From: Christensenella sp.
GTDB taxonomy: Bacteria > Bacillota > Clostridia > Christensenellales > UBA3700
Length of the DNA: 49,410 nucleotides
NCBI GenBank assembly: GCA_022784465.1
Contig: JALFUR010000014.1
Span: 128,645-178,054 of the forward strand
Direction of reading: 5' to 3'
The translations under genes were made by a program, and so were the position numbers. Numbering within the stretch: the stretch's first letter is position 1; each line of letters begins with the position of its first letter. The notes beneath the pieces are model-generated. The model ran no database searches. It saw only the letters and a list, made by a program, of their open reading frames with translations, and was not told the DNA's origin. Shown here piece by piece: positions 26,186 to 36,910 of this stretch.

Positions 26186-27691
26186 CTATTTTATTGCTCC
26201 GCCTTTATTCTTTTGAATAACGTCGTGTGCTCCACCTTCTATAATTGATGTAGCAGATACTAATGTTAAAACTGCTTTTTCTTGTAATTCACGAATTGTT
26301 AAAGCTCCGCAATTACACATTGTAGATTTAACTTTTGCAAGAGTAACACCAACATTATCTTTTAATCTACCAGCATATGGAACATATGAATCTACTCCCT
26401 CTTCAAATGACAACTTTTTATCGCCACCTAAATCATATCTTTGCCAGTTTCTAGCACGGTTTGAACCTTCTCCCCAATATTCTTTAAAGTAATTTCCATT
26501 AATATTTACTTTTTCTGTTGGAGATTCTTCAAATCTTGCGAAATATCTTCCAAGCATTATAAAGTCTGCACCGATTGCCAAAGCAAGTGTTACGTGATGA
26601 TCATGAACTATTCCACCATCTGAACAAACAGGAACATATATACCTGTTTCTTCAAAGTATTTATCTCTTTCTTTGCATACATCCATTAAAGCTGTTGCTT
26701 GTCCTCTACCTATTCCCTTTGTTTCTCTTGTTATACAAATAGAACCACCGCCGATTCCTACCTTTACGAAATCTGCACCAGCTTCAGCTAAGAATCTAAA
26801 GCCTTTGCCATCAACGACGTTTCCAGCACCAACTTTTACTTTATCTCCATAAGTTTTTCTAATCCAATCTATTGTGATTTTTTGCCATTCAGAAAAACCT
26901 TCTGATGAATCTATACATAAAACGTCAACTCCAGCATCTACTAAAGCAGGAACACGTTCAGCAAAATCTCTTGTATTTATACCTGCTCCAACAATATATC
27001 TTTTTGATGAATCAAGTAGTTCATTTGGATTTTGTTTATGGCTATCATAGTCTTTTCTAAATACTAAATAAACAAGATTTCCCTCTTTTGAAATAATAGG
27101 AAGAGTGTTTAATTTGTTATCCCAAATTATATCGTTTGCTTCTTTTAAAGAAACACCTTCATAGGCATAAACTAGTTTATCAAAAGGAGTCATAAACTCA
27201 GAAATCTTTGTATCTAAAGACATTCTAGACAATCTATAATCTCTATTTGTAACAATTCCTAGTAATTTACCATCAGATGAACCATCATCAGTAATAGCTA
27301 TTGTGTCATGTCCAGTTCTTTCTTTTAAATCAAGAAGATCTTGAAGTGTATTGTCAACTTTTAGGTTCGAATCGCTCTTAACAAAGCCAGCTTTGTATGA
27401 TTTAACTTTTCTTACCATTGCTGCTTCATTTTCAATTGATTGCGCACCATATATAAATGAAATACCACCCTCTTTTGCTAAGGCTATAGCAAGTCTATCT
27501 CCTGAAACAGATTGCATGATAGCAGATACCATAGGAATGTTTAAAGATATTGCTGGTTCTTCACCTTTTTTAAACTTAACAAGTGGTGTTTTCAAAGAAA
27601 CATTTGCAGGAATACATTCACTAGAAGAATATCCTGGAATTAATAAATACTCATCAAATGTATGAGATGGTTCATTAATAAAAGTTGCCAT
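26186..27691 (-). CDS. guaB: IMP dehydrogenase, Tritrichomonas-like type
   Basis: The 501-residue enzyme oxidises IMP to XMP, the first step to GMP. The catalytic cysteine is Cys319 in [15 protein letters not shown]; a CBS pair spans about 105-220; Asp261, Asp358, Arg382, Arg418 and Tyr419 (NWQRYD) complete the active site. These numbers coincide with those I know for the Tritrichomonas foetus enzyme, and the C-terminal half ([48 protein letters not shown]) also resembles it strongly. The usual bacterial loop reads GPGSICTTR, so this is a divergent clade. Lys310 and Glu431, which I recall as the T. foetus residues behind low mycophenolic acid sensitivity, are also present. An inverted repeat lies in the upstream region. 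Confidence 0.95.
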   Translation of the reverse strand: MATFINEPSHTFDEYLLIPGYSSSECIPANVSLKTPLVKFKKGEEPAISLNIPMVSAIMQSVSGDRLAIALAKEGGISFIYGAQSIENEAAMVRKVKSYKAGFVKSDSNLKVDNTLQDLLDLKERTGHDTIAITDDGSSDGKLLGIVTNRDYRLSRMSLDTKISEFMTPFDKLVYAYEGVSLKEANDIIWDNKLNTLPIISKEGNLVYLVFRKDYDSHKQNPNELLDSSKRYIVGAGINTRDFAERVPALVDAGVDVLCIDSSEGFSEWQKITIDWIRKTYGDKVKVGAGNVVDGKGFRFLAEAGADFVKVGIGGGSICITRETKGIGRGQATALMDVCKERDKYFEETGIYVPVCSDGGIVHDHHVTLALAIGADFIMLGRYFARFEESPTEKVNINGNYFKEYWGEGSNRARNWQRYDLGGDKKLSFEEGVDSYVPYAGRLKDNVGVTLAKVKSTMCNCGALTIRELQEKAVLTLVSATSIIEGGAHDVIQKNKGGAIK

Positions 27692-27721
27692 GTTTTTTTC
27701 TCCTTTTTTTAGCTTTTTATT

Positions 27722-27743
27722 GTTTTAACATAATTGTTAAAAC
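27722..27743. repeat. Inverted repeat between guaB and the divergent lipoprotein gene
   Basis: GTTTTAAC and GTTAAAAC are perfect 8-bp arms around 6 nt. On the minus strand a weak TTGACT/TTAAAA promoter for guaB overlaps it. It could be an operator or an mRNA hairpin; there is no T run after it in the guaB direction. Confidence 0.5.
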
Positions 27744-27821
27744 TCAGTCAAATAAAATAGAACAATAAAGCGTTTATCATAATTGTTTTTCTGAAATCAT
27801 ATATTTTTTTGAGGTCAAAAA

Positions 27822-28520
27822 ATGAAAAAAACTATTATCGCGCTTATTTTATCTATATTTTCGTTTACTTTCATAGCTTGTGATGAAAAGCAAGAAGAAA
27901 CAATAAATCTTGAAAAATATCTATCAACTTATCAATCTTGTTTATATGTTTCTCAAGATGAAAATTTTAACATTTATATAACCACTATTACACAAGAATC
28001 TCCATTTCTTGCGGACGGGCTTATTGGCGAAATGAAAATGGAAAGTTCAATCAATTTAAAACCTAAAACAGGTGAACTACTAAATCATTCTTATGAATAC
28101 TGTTTAATAGGTTCTAATGGCCAAATAAATGGAACTCTTCAAAAGAACAAACTAGGAATTGCCTTTAAAGACACTATAAAGGATTTTGACTCTCTTGGCG
28201 ATATCCAAAAAGTAACAATAAAGTATTCAGAAAATGAAGTTTCTTTTATGCTTTCAAACGTATTAGAAAATGCTATTGATTATTCAAAAGCATTAGAACT
28301 TTCTTATAATCACTTTAAAGAAACCGTTGATTTAGAACTTGCAAACAATTCTTTCAATCGTGAGATATACATAAAATTAATCAATAACGAAAGTGAAAAT
28401 AATTATTGCTATTATATCTCTTTTCTAAAAACGTATAAGGATTTTTATTCTTGCACAATATCTTTAAATGGTGAATACTTAAATGAACATATTTCTACGA
28501 AACAAGAAAATTCTAATTAA
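27822..28520 (+). CDS. Unrecognised lipoprotein
   Basis: The 232-residue protein has a lipoprotein signal peptide with lipobox FIAC (Cys20). The mature part has alternating polar strands (IYITTITQES, GEMKMESSINLKP) and a helical middle portion (VLENAIDYSKALELSYNHF), but no family I know. GAGGT precedes the ATG by 6 nt. It is transcribed alone, divergently from guaB, and ends before a shared bidirectional terminator. It is presumably exposed on the outer face of the membrane; function unknown. Confidence 0.75.
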   Translation: MKKTIIALILSIFSFTFIACDEKQEETINLEKYLSTYQSCLYVSQDENFNIYITTITQESPFLADGLIGEMKMESSINLKPKTGELLNHSYEYCLIGSNGQINGTLQKNKLGIAFKDTIKDFDSLGDIQKVTIKYSENEVSFMLSNVLENAIDYSKALELSYNHFKETVDLELANNSFNREIYIKLINNESENNYCYYISFLKTYKDFYSCTISLNGEYLNEHISTKQENSN

Positions 28521-28581
28521 CTATTAGTTTTGCTTATTGTATTTCATCTAAAGCTATATCTTCAATGAAACAGAATAGATC

Positions 28582-28624
28582 AAAAAAAAGAAGTTAGTTT
28601 TGCATCAAATTCTAACTTCTTTTC
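28582..28624. terminator. Bidirectional terminator between the lipoprotein gene and the GH2 gene
   Basis: AGAAGTTAG / CTAACTTCT form a 9-bp stem with a 14-nt loop. An eight-base A run on the left makes a strong terminator for the minus-strand operon; TTTCT on the right is weaker. Confidence 0.85.
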
Positions 28625-28645
28625 TAAATTACTCAATTGATTTTT

Positions 28646-30358
28646 TTAATTATTTTTTGTTAATTGTTTGTTTATTTCAGCAAACATATCCTTGTCTATT
28701 TTTAATACTTCTCTATCGTACGTAATTAAACCATTAATCTCATTTTCTACATCACTTAATTGCGTATAAATACAAGCGTTTAATCCTTGTTCTACAGCAG
28801 GAATAATTTGTTTTTCATATAAGCTTTTTATTGCATTATTTAACTTAGTTAAATCTTTATACACTAAATAACCAAAATTCTTGTTTTCGCTATAAACATG
28901 GTCTTTAACTGCATAAGAATATCCACCAAACTCTGTTAAAGCAACAGCTTTATTTGTCTTTGGCATCTTAAATGGAAGTATATATTTATGAATAGATATT
29001 AAATCATTTCCTTGGTTATACCATCCACTTGTTGCATCTAAAGCTCTTGTTGGATCAATTGAATGCAAATACTCTCTCATGTATTCGCTGTCAAATTGGC
29101 CCCAGGCTTCGTTAAAAATTCCCCATAGACAAATTGATGGACAATTGTATAAATGTTTAACCATGCGGCCTAAATCAAGTTTAAACTCTTCTCTTGAATA
29201 GTCATCATCTCTTCCAAACCATTTATAATGATTATCCTTTATATTGATACCAATTGTTGGGAAAATAATATGCAAGAAATTATTGAATTGACCACCGCCG
29301 TTTATCATATCCTGCCATACTATCATACCTATTTTATCGCAGTGATAATACCATCTTAGTGGTTCAATTTTTATATGTTTTCTTATTGTATTTAAACCTA
29401 GTTCTTTACATAGAAAAATATCGCTCTTCATTGCTTCATCACTAGGTGGTGTTAGACCTCCATCTGGCCAATAACCTTGATCTAATACTCCTGTTAAGAA
29501 ATAAGGTTTATTGTTTAGATAAAATTGTTTATCTTTTAATTCAAATTTCCTCATTGCAAAATATGATTTTACTTCATCTTGATTTACAGAAATAGTAATA
29601 TCGTATAGTTGAGGATTTTCAGGAGACCATAATTTTGGATTTTTAATTTTTAATCTAAATGTAGACATTTCAGATACAATTGACGCAATTTTCTTGCCTT
29701 CAAAAGTAACTTCTGCAGAATAAGACTCAACATCGCCTTTTGCAGCTACAAATACTTCTACATAGTTATCGTCTATATTCGGACGTAGTGTTATTCTATC
29801 AATGTAAACTTGTGGTACGTTTTCAATCCAAACGCTTTGCCAAATACCAGAGGTAGGTGTATACCATATACCGCCATGCTCAAGTTTTTGTTTGCCGCGC
29901 TGTTGCGTAAATGTATCTGAAGGATCTTGAACTAGAACAATAAGCTCATTATCCCCTACTTCTAATAGTTCTTCTTTTATATTAAAAGAAAAATCAAAGT
30001 AGCCACCAGTATGCTCACCCAATTTTTTGCCGTTTAAATAAACAAAACATTTATAATCAACAGCATCAAAATGAAGTATTGGCAATTTGCCCTTTGATTT
30101 ATGTTTAAAAAATTTTCTATATACAAGTGTTTGATTTGGCAAAAATTCCTTCTCTACCAAAGAAAGCGGTGTTTCAACTGAAAAAGGAACCTTTATTTGC
30201 CCTACATAATTGAAATTTTGAAGCGTATCAATTAGAGAATCAACAATGGCATAATCCCATAATCCATTTAAAATTACATAATTATCCCTTACTAATTGAG
30301 GTCTTGGATATTCGCTAAGTGGGGTTTCACCACAATCAAATCTTGTCTTTAATTTCAT
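28646..30358 (-). CDS. Glycoside hydrolase family 2 enzyme
   Basis: The 570-residue enzyme has a GH2 layout: N-terminal sugar-binding domain (FDCGETPLSEYPRPQ at 8-22; HTGGYFDFSFNI), an immunoglobulin-like domain, and a TIM barrel with acid/base Glu417 in GIFNEAWGQ and nucleophile Glu476 in LTEFGGYS. GH2 includes beta-galactosidases, beta-mannosidases and beta-glucuronidases; the substrate cannot be read here. It has no signal peptide, so it acts on sugars taken into the cell. It lacks the extra C-terminal domains of large GH2 beta-galactosidases. Its ATG overlaps the GH3 stop codon in TAATG, so the two enzymes are made together. Confidence 0.9.
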   Translation of the reverse strand: MKLKTRFDCGETPLSEYPRPQLVRDNYVILNGLWDYAIVDSLIDTLQNFNYVGQIKVPFSVETPLSLVEKEFLPNQTLVYRKFFKHKSKGKLPILHFDAVDYKCFVYLNGKKLGEHTGGYFDFSFNIKEELLEVGDNELIVLVQDPSDTFTQQRGKQKLEHGGIWYTPTSGIWQSVWIENVPQVYIDRITLRPNIDDNYVEVFVAAKGDVESYSAEVTFEGKKIASIVSEMSTFRLKIKNPKLWSPENPQLYDITISVNQDEVKSYFAMRKFELKDKQFYLNNKPYFLTGVLDQGYWPDGGLTPPSDEAMKSDIFLCKELGLNTIRKHIKIEPLRWYYHCDKIGMIVWQDMINGGGQFNNFLHIIFPTIGINIKDNHYKWFGRDDDYSREEFKLDLGRMVKHLYNCPSICLWGIFNEAWGQFDSEYMREYLHSIDPTRALDATSGWYNQGNDLISIHKYILPFKMPKTNKAVALTEFGGYSYAVKDHVYSENKNFGYLVYKDLTKLNNAIKSLYEKQIIPAVEQGLNACIYTQLSDVENEINGLITYDREVLKIDKDMFAEINKQLTKNN

Positions 30359-32772
30359 TATTGTTTGCTCTTTTTTAGTGTCTTTATACCACCTTTAATC
30401 ATCTTGCATAGACCTTTAAATCTATGTTTATTTGCCCATAGCAAAACGCCTTCAACAACGTCATCATCAATAAGTCCTTGTGTGATTCCGTTTAATCCAC
30501 GAAGAGGCATTTCTTTCATTCCCATCTCAAGCATAAGCATTGTAGTAAAATCTGCATTTGGTACATTTGCTTTTATTATCTTTGGTGCAAGTGCAAATAT
30601 AACTTTACCAACAAGACAGCATCTTAAATCACCAAGTGTTGTATTATAGTCCATTTCACCGCGCTTTGGAACAGTATTTGATGGTATCTCATTTGCATAT
30701 AATGCCTTAAAGCTGTCATCAGATATACTGCTTACTTCACTTATGCTGTAATATTCTGGACACATAGAAACATAATTTTCTACTTCACAGTCACTATCTA
30801 AGTTTGTCATTGTTACATCTAAAGATAAACGAATATCTCTTGAAGAAGCACCAATTAATATAGAATATGTACCATTTGTTGCACTCCAAGAAGAGATTTT
30901 TGTATTGTAAAAAGCAAAGCTTCGCTTGTCTAATTGAATTGAAACATTGACAGTTTGTCCCTTCTTTATAAATACTTTCTTAAATCCTTTTAATTCTTTT
31001 TCTGCTTTAAATACTTGTGGAGTTAAGTCTTTTATATATAATTGCGCAACTTCTTCTCCGTCATACTCTCCAGTGTTTGTAATATCAAAAGAAACATTAA
31101 ATCCGTCAACTTTTAAGTTAGAATACTCAAATGTTGTATAAGATAATCCATATCCAAATGGGAATAGAACGTCTTTTTTAGCAGAATCGAAATATCTATA
31201 ACCAACAAATATTCCTTCTCTATACTCTACATTACGTGGTCCCATTGGGAAATATGCAGAAGATAAATTATCCTCAAGATTAATTGGATAAGTTTCTGCT
31301 AATTTTCCGGATGGATTTACTTTTCCTTTAATAATATTTAGTATTGCTTCTCCACCAGCTTCTCCTGGCAAATAAGCATTAATTAAAGTTCCAACTTCAT
31401 TTATCCATGGCATTTCTACAGGAGAACCACCAAGCAAAACAAATATAGCATTTTTGTTTACTGAGGCAATTGTTCTAATTAAATCTTCTTGACCTGATGG
31501 GATAGATAAGTGTTGTCTATCTGCTCCTTCTGTTTCATATTGATCTGTTAATCCAACGAAAACAATGACAGGTTTATCTGTATTAACAACAGATTTTGCA
31601 TCTTCAAATAGATTTTTATTATATCCATCTCCTTCGATTGTATAACCAGGATGGAAATCGCATTTTATACCATCTTTATCAAGCGCATCTAAAAAGCTTA
31701 CCAATTTATAAGGATTGATTCTACTTGAACCTGCTCCTTGATATCTCAATGTTCTTGCAAGTTCACCAATTACTACAACTTCATCTAATTCCTTTTTAGG
31801 TAAAACCTTATATTCATTTTTAAGTAGTACTATGCTCTTTTCAGCAGCCTTTCTTGCTATATCATGAGCTTTTTCATAATCAGCTTTATAATCTTTATCA
31901 ATATTATCGTTACATTTATAAACAAATTCTAATAATCTTGATACAACTTTATCTAAATCTTCTTCAGATAAATTTCCTTCTTTTACTGCTTTAACAATTT
32001 GAGCATCAGTTTTTCCGCCGCAAGCTGGCATTTCCAAATCTAGCCCAGCAACAATTCCTGCTATCCTATTATTAACTGCATTCCAGTCGGATACAACAAT
32101 ACCTTTATATCCCCATTCATCTCTTAAGATGTCAGTTAATAGTCGTTTGTTGTCTGAAGAATAAACTCCATTTATTCTGTTATATGAGCACATTACGCTC
32201 CAAGGTTGAGCCTTAACTGCTTCTTCAAATGGTGCTAGATATATTTCTCTAAGTGTTCTTTCATCAACAATACTAGAGATTGCCATTCTAAGTTTTTCTT
32301 GATTGTTAGCAGCAAAATGCTTTAAAGATGTACCTACATTTTTATCTTGACATCCTTCTATGTAAGATCTCGCCATTTTACCTGCAAGGAAAGGATCCTC
32401 TGAAAAATATTCAAAATTTCTTCCGCAAAGTGGGCTTCTCTTAATATTAGTTCCTGGTCCTAAAATAACAGAAACTTCTTGATCTTTACACTCGTACGCA
32501 ATTTGCTCTGCAACTTCTTTTGCTACATTTTCATCCCAAGTTGATGCAATGTTAACAGCTGGTGGGAATGCCGTTGCTGGAAACGATTGTTTTACACCAA
32601 CAGAAGGATCAGTATCATCCTCTTTTCTAAGTCCATGTGGTCCATCTGACACTCTTGCTGATGGAATTCCTAATCTTTCTATTGGTTTTGTTAGCCAAAA
32701 GTCTAATCCAGAACATAGTGATGCTTTTTCTTCAAGCGTCATTTCTTTGATTAAAGCTTGTATATCAACCAT
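30358..32772 (-). CDS. Glycoside hydrolase family 3 beta-glycosidase
   Basis: The protein has 804 residues. The N-terminal barrel carries the nucleophile Asp229 in GIVVSDWNAV, with RVSDGPHGLR near the start and GRNFEYFSEDPFLAG near 120. An alpha/beta sandwich domain follows (LLGGSPVEMPW; LPGEAGGEAI), then a fibronectin-III-like domain (FDITNTGEYDGEEVAQLYI). This is the usual order of GH3 beta-glucosidases and xylosidases; the substrate is not certain. No signal peptide is present. The start at 32772 is preceded by AAGGGG; a TTG at 32790 also opens the frame but has no ribosome site. The gene begins 19 nt after ntpD, so it may be co-transcribed with the ATPase. Confidence 0.92.
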   Translation of the reverse strand: MVDIQALIKEMTLEEKASLCSGLDFWLTKPIERLGIPSARVSDGPHGLRKEDDTDPSVGVKQSFPATAFPPAVNIASTWDENVAKEVAEQIAYECKDQEVSVILGPGTNIKRSPLCGRNFEYFSEDPFLAGKMARSYIEGCQDKNVGTSLKHFAANNQEKLRMAISSIVDERTLREIYLAPFEEAVKAQPWSVMCSYNRINGVYSSDNKRLLTDILRDEWGYKGIVVSDWNAVNNRIAGIVAGLDLEMPACGGKTDAQIVKAVKEGNLSEEDLDKVVSRLLEFVYKCNDNIDKDYKADYEKAHDIARKAAEKSIVLLKNEYKVLPKKELDEVVVIGELARTLRYQGAGSSRINPYKLVSFLDALDKDGIKCDFHPGYTIEGDGYNKNLFEDAKSVVNTDKPVIVFVGLTDQYETEGADRQHLSIPSGQEDLIRTIASVNKNAIFVLLGGSPVEMPWINEVGTLINAYLPGEAGGEAILNIIKGKVNPSGKLAETYPINLEDNLSSAYFPMGPRNVEYREGIFVGYRYFDSAKKDVLFPFGYGLSYTTFEYSNLKVDGFNVSFDITNTGEYDGEEVAQLYIKDLTPQVFKAEKELKGFKKVFIKKGQTVNVSIQLDKRSFAFYNTKISSWSATNGTYSILIGASSRDIRLSLDVTMTNLDSDCEVENYVSMCPEYYSISEVSSISDDSFKALYANEIPSNTVPKRGEMDYNTTLGDLRCCLVGKVIFALAPKIIKANVPNADFTTMLMLEMGMKEMPLRGLNGITQGLIDDDVVEGVLLWANKHRFKGLCKMIKGGIKTLKKSKQ

Positions 32773-32791
32773 TTTAAACCCCTTTGTCAAT

Positions 32792-33421
32792 CTATTTTTG
32801 TATTATTGTTTTTACTTTCATTAATCTAACAGTATTAGATCTTTCATTTTCATCAAGTTTCATCGTAATGTCTTTTATTGCCTCTTGTGTTTGAGGAATC
32901 ATGACATACTCTAAAGCATTAACACGTCTTCTATTTTTCTCTATTTCCATAGCAAGCATATTACATGTCTTTTCAATTTCTGCAAGCTTTACTAGTTTTA
33001 CAAGTAGCTCAGATACCGTAGCTATAGAAGAGTCTAATTCGCTAGTTACTGAAATAAAAGAATATGGATATTTTTCTTTAACATCTTTTTCTTTTATTTC
33101 TATCTTTGGAACTTGAACATTCATTACATTTTTTGTAGATAAATCTAATTCAACCTCATGTCCAGCCATAGCAACTGCTTCTTGAATAACAAAATCATCT
33201 GAAGTGGATTTTGCAAGCAAAAATGATTGCAATGCATTTGCAAGCTCTTGCTCAACCTCTTCTCTTAGTTTTTTGTTTTCTCTAGCAAAAATAACAAATC
33301 TTCTGATCATTTCATCAGACTTGTCTTTTAACATTTTATGGCCACGAGACGCAGTTTTTAAACGTTCTTTCAAACGTTTAAGTTCCATTCTCGTAGGATT
33401 GACTTTTAATTTCTCTGGCAT
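32792..33421 (-). CDS. ntpD: V-type ATPase subunit D (central stalk)
   Basis: The 209-residue rotor-axle subunit links the AB hexamer to the membrane ring. The N-terminus (VNPTRMELKRLKERLKTASRGHKMLKDK) and the C-terminal RRVNALEYVMIPQTQ are hallmarks of the family; both ends form the long coiled coil of the axle. It starts 3 nt after ntpB ends and is the last recognisable ATPase gene in the operon. Gene order matches E. hirae up to this point; homologues of ntpH and ntpJ are absent and GH3/GH2 genes follow instead. Confidence 0.95.
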   Translation of the reverse strand: MPEKLKVNPTRMELKRLKERLKTASRGHKMLKDKSDEMIRRFVIFARENKKLREEVEQELANALQSFLLAKSTSDDFVIQEAVAMAGHEVELDLSTKNVMNVQVPKIEIKEKDVKEKYPYSFISVTSELDSSIATVSELLVKLVKLAEIEKTCNMLAMEIEKNRRRVNALEYVMIPQTQEAIKDITMKLDENERSNTVRLMKVKTIIQK

Positions 33422-33424
33422 ATT

Positions 33425-34804
33425 CTATCCTTTAATTTTATCGTAATATTCTTCAAGATATTTATCTTTAATACGTTTCATTTCTGATCTAGGAAGAATT
33501 GTCAATAACTCCCATCCGATTTGAAGTGTTTCTTCAATAGATCTATTCTCATAGAAACCTTGATTTATATATCTTTTTTCAAATTCTTCAGCAAATTTTG
33601 CATATAACTTATCTACTTCAGTCAATGCAGCATCACCTAAGATAGCAGACAATTCTTTTGCTTCTTTTCCTGTTGCATAAGCAGCAAATACTTGGTTCAT
33701 TTGATCTGAATGGTCTGCTCTTGTTTTTCCTTCTCCAATACCTTTTTGCTTCAATCTAGATAGTGATGGCAAAACGTCAATTGGAGGATTGTATCCTTTC
33801 TTATATAATTCTCTAGATAATATAATTTGTCCTTCAGTAATGTATCCTGTTAAGTCTGGAATAGGATGAGTTTTATCATCTTCTGGCATAGTTAAAATAG
33901 GTATTTGAGTGATTGAACCTTCACATCCTTTTATTCTTCCAGCTCTTTCATACATAGTAGCAAGGTCTGTATATAAATAACCTGGATATCCACGTCTTCC
34001 TGGAACTTCCTTTCTTGCAGCAGATACTTCTCTTAATGCTTCGCAGTAATTTGTAATATCTGTCATAATAACAAGAACGTGCATTCCCTTTTCAAAAGCC
34101 AAATATTCTGCTGTAGTTAACGCCATACGAGGTGTTGCAATTCTTTCTACTGCAGGGTCATTTGCAAGGTTTATAAACATTACGCTTCTTTCAATAGCGC
34201 CTGTCTTTCTAAAATCTGACATGAAGAATTCTGCTTCTTCATAAGTAATACCTAAAGCTGCAAATACTACAGCGAACTTTGTGTCTGCAGAAAGAACCTT
34301 AGCTTGTCTTGCAATTTGAGCGGCAAGTTCAGCGTGTGGCAATCCAGAAGCTGAGAATACTGGCAACTTTTGTCCTCTAACTAATGTGTTTAATCCGTCA
34401 ATAGCAGATACTCCAGTTTGAATAAACTCATTAGGATAGTCACGAGCAGCAGGATTAATTGGTTGACCATTTATATCCAATCTCATTTCAGGAATTATTG
34501 GAGAACCACCATCTTTTGGATTTCCAAGTCCATCAAATACTCTACCAAGCATATCTTCAGAAACTGATACAGATAAGCTTCTACCTAAGAAACGAGCTTT
34601 AGATGTAGACATTTGAATTCCTTGAGAATTTTCAAATAATTGAACTACAGCTTTATCTCCATTCACTTCAAGAACTTTACCTTTTCTTAAAGAACCATCT
34701 TCTCCGGAAATCTCAACTAGTTCATCATATTTAACACCTTCAACGCCTTCAACAAGCATTAATGGTCCAACTATTTCTCTTATTGTCTTATATTCTTTTA
34801 ACAT
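33425..34804 (-). CDS. ntpB: V-type ATPase subunit B
   Basis: The 459-residue non-catalytic subunit alternates with A in the soluble head. No true Walker A motif is present, as expected. Family blocks include [13 protein letters not shown] near 90, [25 protein letters not shown] near 135-160, [22 protein letters not shown] near 275 and [21 protein letters not shown] near 345. The ribosome site GGAGA lies before the ATG. It starts 10 nt after ntpA. Confidence 0.97.
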   Translation of the reverse strand: MLKEYKTIREIVGPLMLVEGVEGVKYDELVEISGEDGSLRKGKVLEVNGDKAVVQLFENSQGIQMSTSKARFLGRSLSVSVSEDMLGRVFDGLGNPKDGGSPIIPEMRLDINGQPINPAARDYPNEFIQTGVSAIDGLNTLVRGQKLPVFSASGLPHAELAAQIARQAKVLSADTKFAVVFAALGITYEEAEFFMSDFRKTGAIERSVMFINLANDPAVERIATPRMALTTAEYLAFEKGMHVLVIMTDITNYCEALREVSAARKEVPGRRGYPGYLYTDLATMYERAGRIKGCEGSITQIPILTMPEDDKTHPIPDLTGYITEGQIILSRELYKKGYNPPIDVLPSLSRLKQKGIGEGKTRADHSDQMNQVFAAYATGKEAKELSAILGDAALTEVDKLYAKFAEEFEKRYINQGFYENRSIEETLQIGWELLTILPRSEMKRIKDKYLEEYYDKIKG

Positions 34805-34814
34805 TTTTTCTCTC

Positions 34815-36581
34815 CTAATCTACCCTATATGTTTCAGCTAATTCTTGCTTCATTTTCTTTTCTACAATTGCAGCTTTTTCATCAACTTCATTTTCCGGTG
34901 TATATTTAAATCTACCAATTGCTTCTTTTGATGAAATAGAGATAACATCATCTAAATCTGCGTTGTTTTCTAGAGCAAGTAAACTTTCATGGTGACAAGA
35001 AAGTATTAGTTTTAACATTACATATTGTTTATGCAAACTAGCATAAGTATCTATATCATTAAATGCATCTTGGTGAAGATAATCTTCTCTTAATGATTTT
35101 GCTGTTTCCATTGTTATTCTATCTTTATCAGACAAAGCATCAATTCCAACTAGTCGAACAATTTCATTTAATGAAGACTCTTCTTGCAATAATGACATTG
35201 CTTCTCCTCTCTTTTCTGACCACTCAGAATGAATATTATTTCTATACCAATCTTCAAGTTTATCTAAATAAAGCGAATAAGATTGAATCCAGTCAATAGC
35301 TGGGAAATGTCTCTTATATGCTAAAGATGCACTTAATCCCCAGAATACTTTTACAATACGTAGTGTTGCTTGTGTAACTGGCTCAGACAAGTCTCCTCCT
35401 GGAGGCGATACAGCAGATATTGCTGTAACAGAACCAACTCTTTCATCTCCACCTAAAGTTTTGACAATTCCTGCTCTTTCATAATATCCAGCAAGTCTTG
35501 AAGATAGATATGCAGGATATCCTTCCTCACCTGGCATTTCCTCAAGTCTTCCTGACATTTCTCTTAAAGCTTCAGCCCAACGAGAAGAAGAATCCGCCAT
35601 GATAGCAACGTTATATCCCATATCTCTAAAATATTCTGCTATTGTTATACCTGTATACATTGATGCTTCACGAGCAGCAACTGGCATATCTGAAGTATTG
35701 GCAATAAGAACAGTTCTTTTCATCAATGGTTCGCCAGTTTTTGGATCTATAAGTTCTGGGAATTCATTTAAAACGTCTGTCATCTCATTTCCACGTTCTC
35801 CACATCCTACATATACGATAATATCTGCATCTGCCCATTTAGCTAACTGATGTTGAACAACTGTTTTTCCTGAACCAAATGGTCCTGGAATACAAGCAGC
35901 ACCACCTTTTGCTACTGGGAAGAAAGTATCAATAACTCTTTGTCCTGATACTAAAGGAGTAGTTGGGTTCATCTTTGTCTTATATGGTCTACTCTTTTTT
36001 ACTGGCCATTTTTGACACATAGTTACATTTACATCACCCTTTTCAGTTTTAATAACACAAACTGTTTCATCAATAGTGAATTCGCCATTTGAAATAGACT
36101 TAATCTCTCCTTCTATTCCAAATGGAACCATAATTCTATGTTCAACAATCTTTGTCTCTTGAACAGTACCAATTATGTCTCCTGCAACTACTTTATCTCC
36201 AACGCTAACACATGGAACAAACTCCCATTTTTTAGAATGATCAAGCGCTGGGATTGAAATACCACGTGCAATTCTATTTCCGGACTGTTTTACAAGTTCA
36301 ACTAATGGTCTTTGAATTCCATCATAAATACCTTCAATAATACCAGGTCCAAGTTCAACGCTTAATGGCATACCTGTTGATTCAACAGGTTCTCCTGGTC
36401 CTAAGCCGGAAGTCTCTTCATAAACTTGGATTGAAGCCTTATCTCCTCTAAGTTCAATAATTTCTCCAATCAAGTTCTTTTCAGATACTCTGACAACGTC
36501 GAACATTTTACAATTCTTCAAGCCCTCTGCTACAACAAGAGGTCCGGATACTTTAACAATTCTTCCAATTTCCTTTTGCAT
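34815..36581 (-). CDS. ntpA: V-type ATPase catalytic subunit A
   Basis: The 588-residue subunit hydrolyses or makes ATP. The P-loop GPFGSGKT lies at residues 233-240, with [18 protein letters not shown] near 265, the Walker B region [29 protein letters not shown] (in part) near 325-353, and the A-specific non-homologous insert between about 110 and 200. The length is typical for bacterial A subunits. It starts 2 nt after ntpG in a closely packed operon. Confidence 0.98.
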   Translation of the reverse strand: MQKEIGRIVKVSGPLVVAEGLKNCKMFDVVRVSEKNLIGEIIELRGDKASIQVYEETSGLGPGEPVESTGMPLSVELGPGIIEGIYDGIQRPLVELVKQSGNRIARGISIPALDHSKKWEFVPCVSVGDKVVAGDIIGTVQETKIVEHRIMVPFGIEGEIKSISNGEFTIDETVCVIKTEKGDVNVTMCQKWPVKKSRPYKTKMNPTTPLVSGQRVIDTFFPVAKGGAACIPGPFGSGKTVVQHQLAKWADADIIVYVGCGERGNEMTDVLNEFPELIDPKTGEPLMKRTVLIANTSDMPVAAREASMYTGITIAEYFRDMGYNVAIMADSSSRWAEALREMSGRLEEMPGEEGYPAYLSSRLAGYYERAGIVKTLGGDERVGSVTAISAVSPPGGDLSEPVTQATLRIVKVFWGLSASLAYKRHFPAIDWIQSYSLYLDKLEDWYRNNIHSEWSEKRGEAMSLLQEESSLNEIVRLVGIDALSDKDRITMETAKSLREDYLHQDAFNDIDTYASLHKQYVMLKLILSCHHESLLALENNADLDDVISISSKEAIGRFKYTPENEVDEKAAIVEKKMKQELAETYRVD

Positions 36582-36583
36582 AA

Positions 36584-36910
36584 TTAATTTTCCTTGTTAA
36601 ATAAAATATCTGTTCCAATAGCTCTTTCTACATCCTTCTTTATTCCTTGAATTCCATATCCAGTTGATCCTTGTGATGATGGAATTGGAATAATTGCAGG
36701 ATAAGCTTTTGTCTTATATTTCATTAATAATTGATCTATTTGTTGAGCTAAGTCTTCTGTAATATATATAATTGCATAATCCTTAGCCAATTTTTTTACT
36801 AATTTTTCAGCATCTTCTGCATTTGTAGCAGAAAAAACTTCCATTCCTATTGCCTTAAAAGCAAGAATTAAATCTTTATCTCCGATTACAGCTATTTTTC
36901 CACTATGCAT
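36584..36910 (-). CDS. ntpG: V-type ATPase subunit F
   Basis: The 108-residue protein binds subunit D in the rotor stalk. It has the family opening [21 protein letters not shown] and the middle [14 protein letters not shown], with the C-terminal [17 protein letters not shown] segment. In the E. hirae naming this is NtpG. It overlaps the end of ntpC by 8 nt. Confidence 0.93.
   Translation of the reverse strand: MHSGKIAVIGDKDLILAFKAIGMEVFSATNAEDAEKLVKKLAKDYAIIYITEDLAQQIDQLLMKYKTKAYPAIIPIPSSQGSTGYGIQGIKKDVERAIGTDILFNKEN

Noticed and set aside
27777..27805. Sigma-E-like promoter (TCATAAT-14-CATATATT) before the lipoprotein gene at 27822
   Set aside because: The implied transcript start falls within the ribosome site; the match is imperfect and AT-rich DNA makes such matches common.
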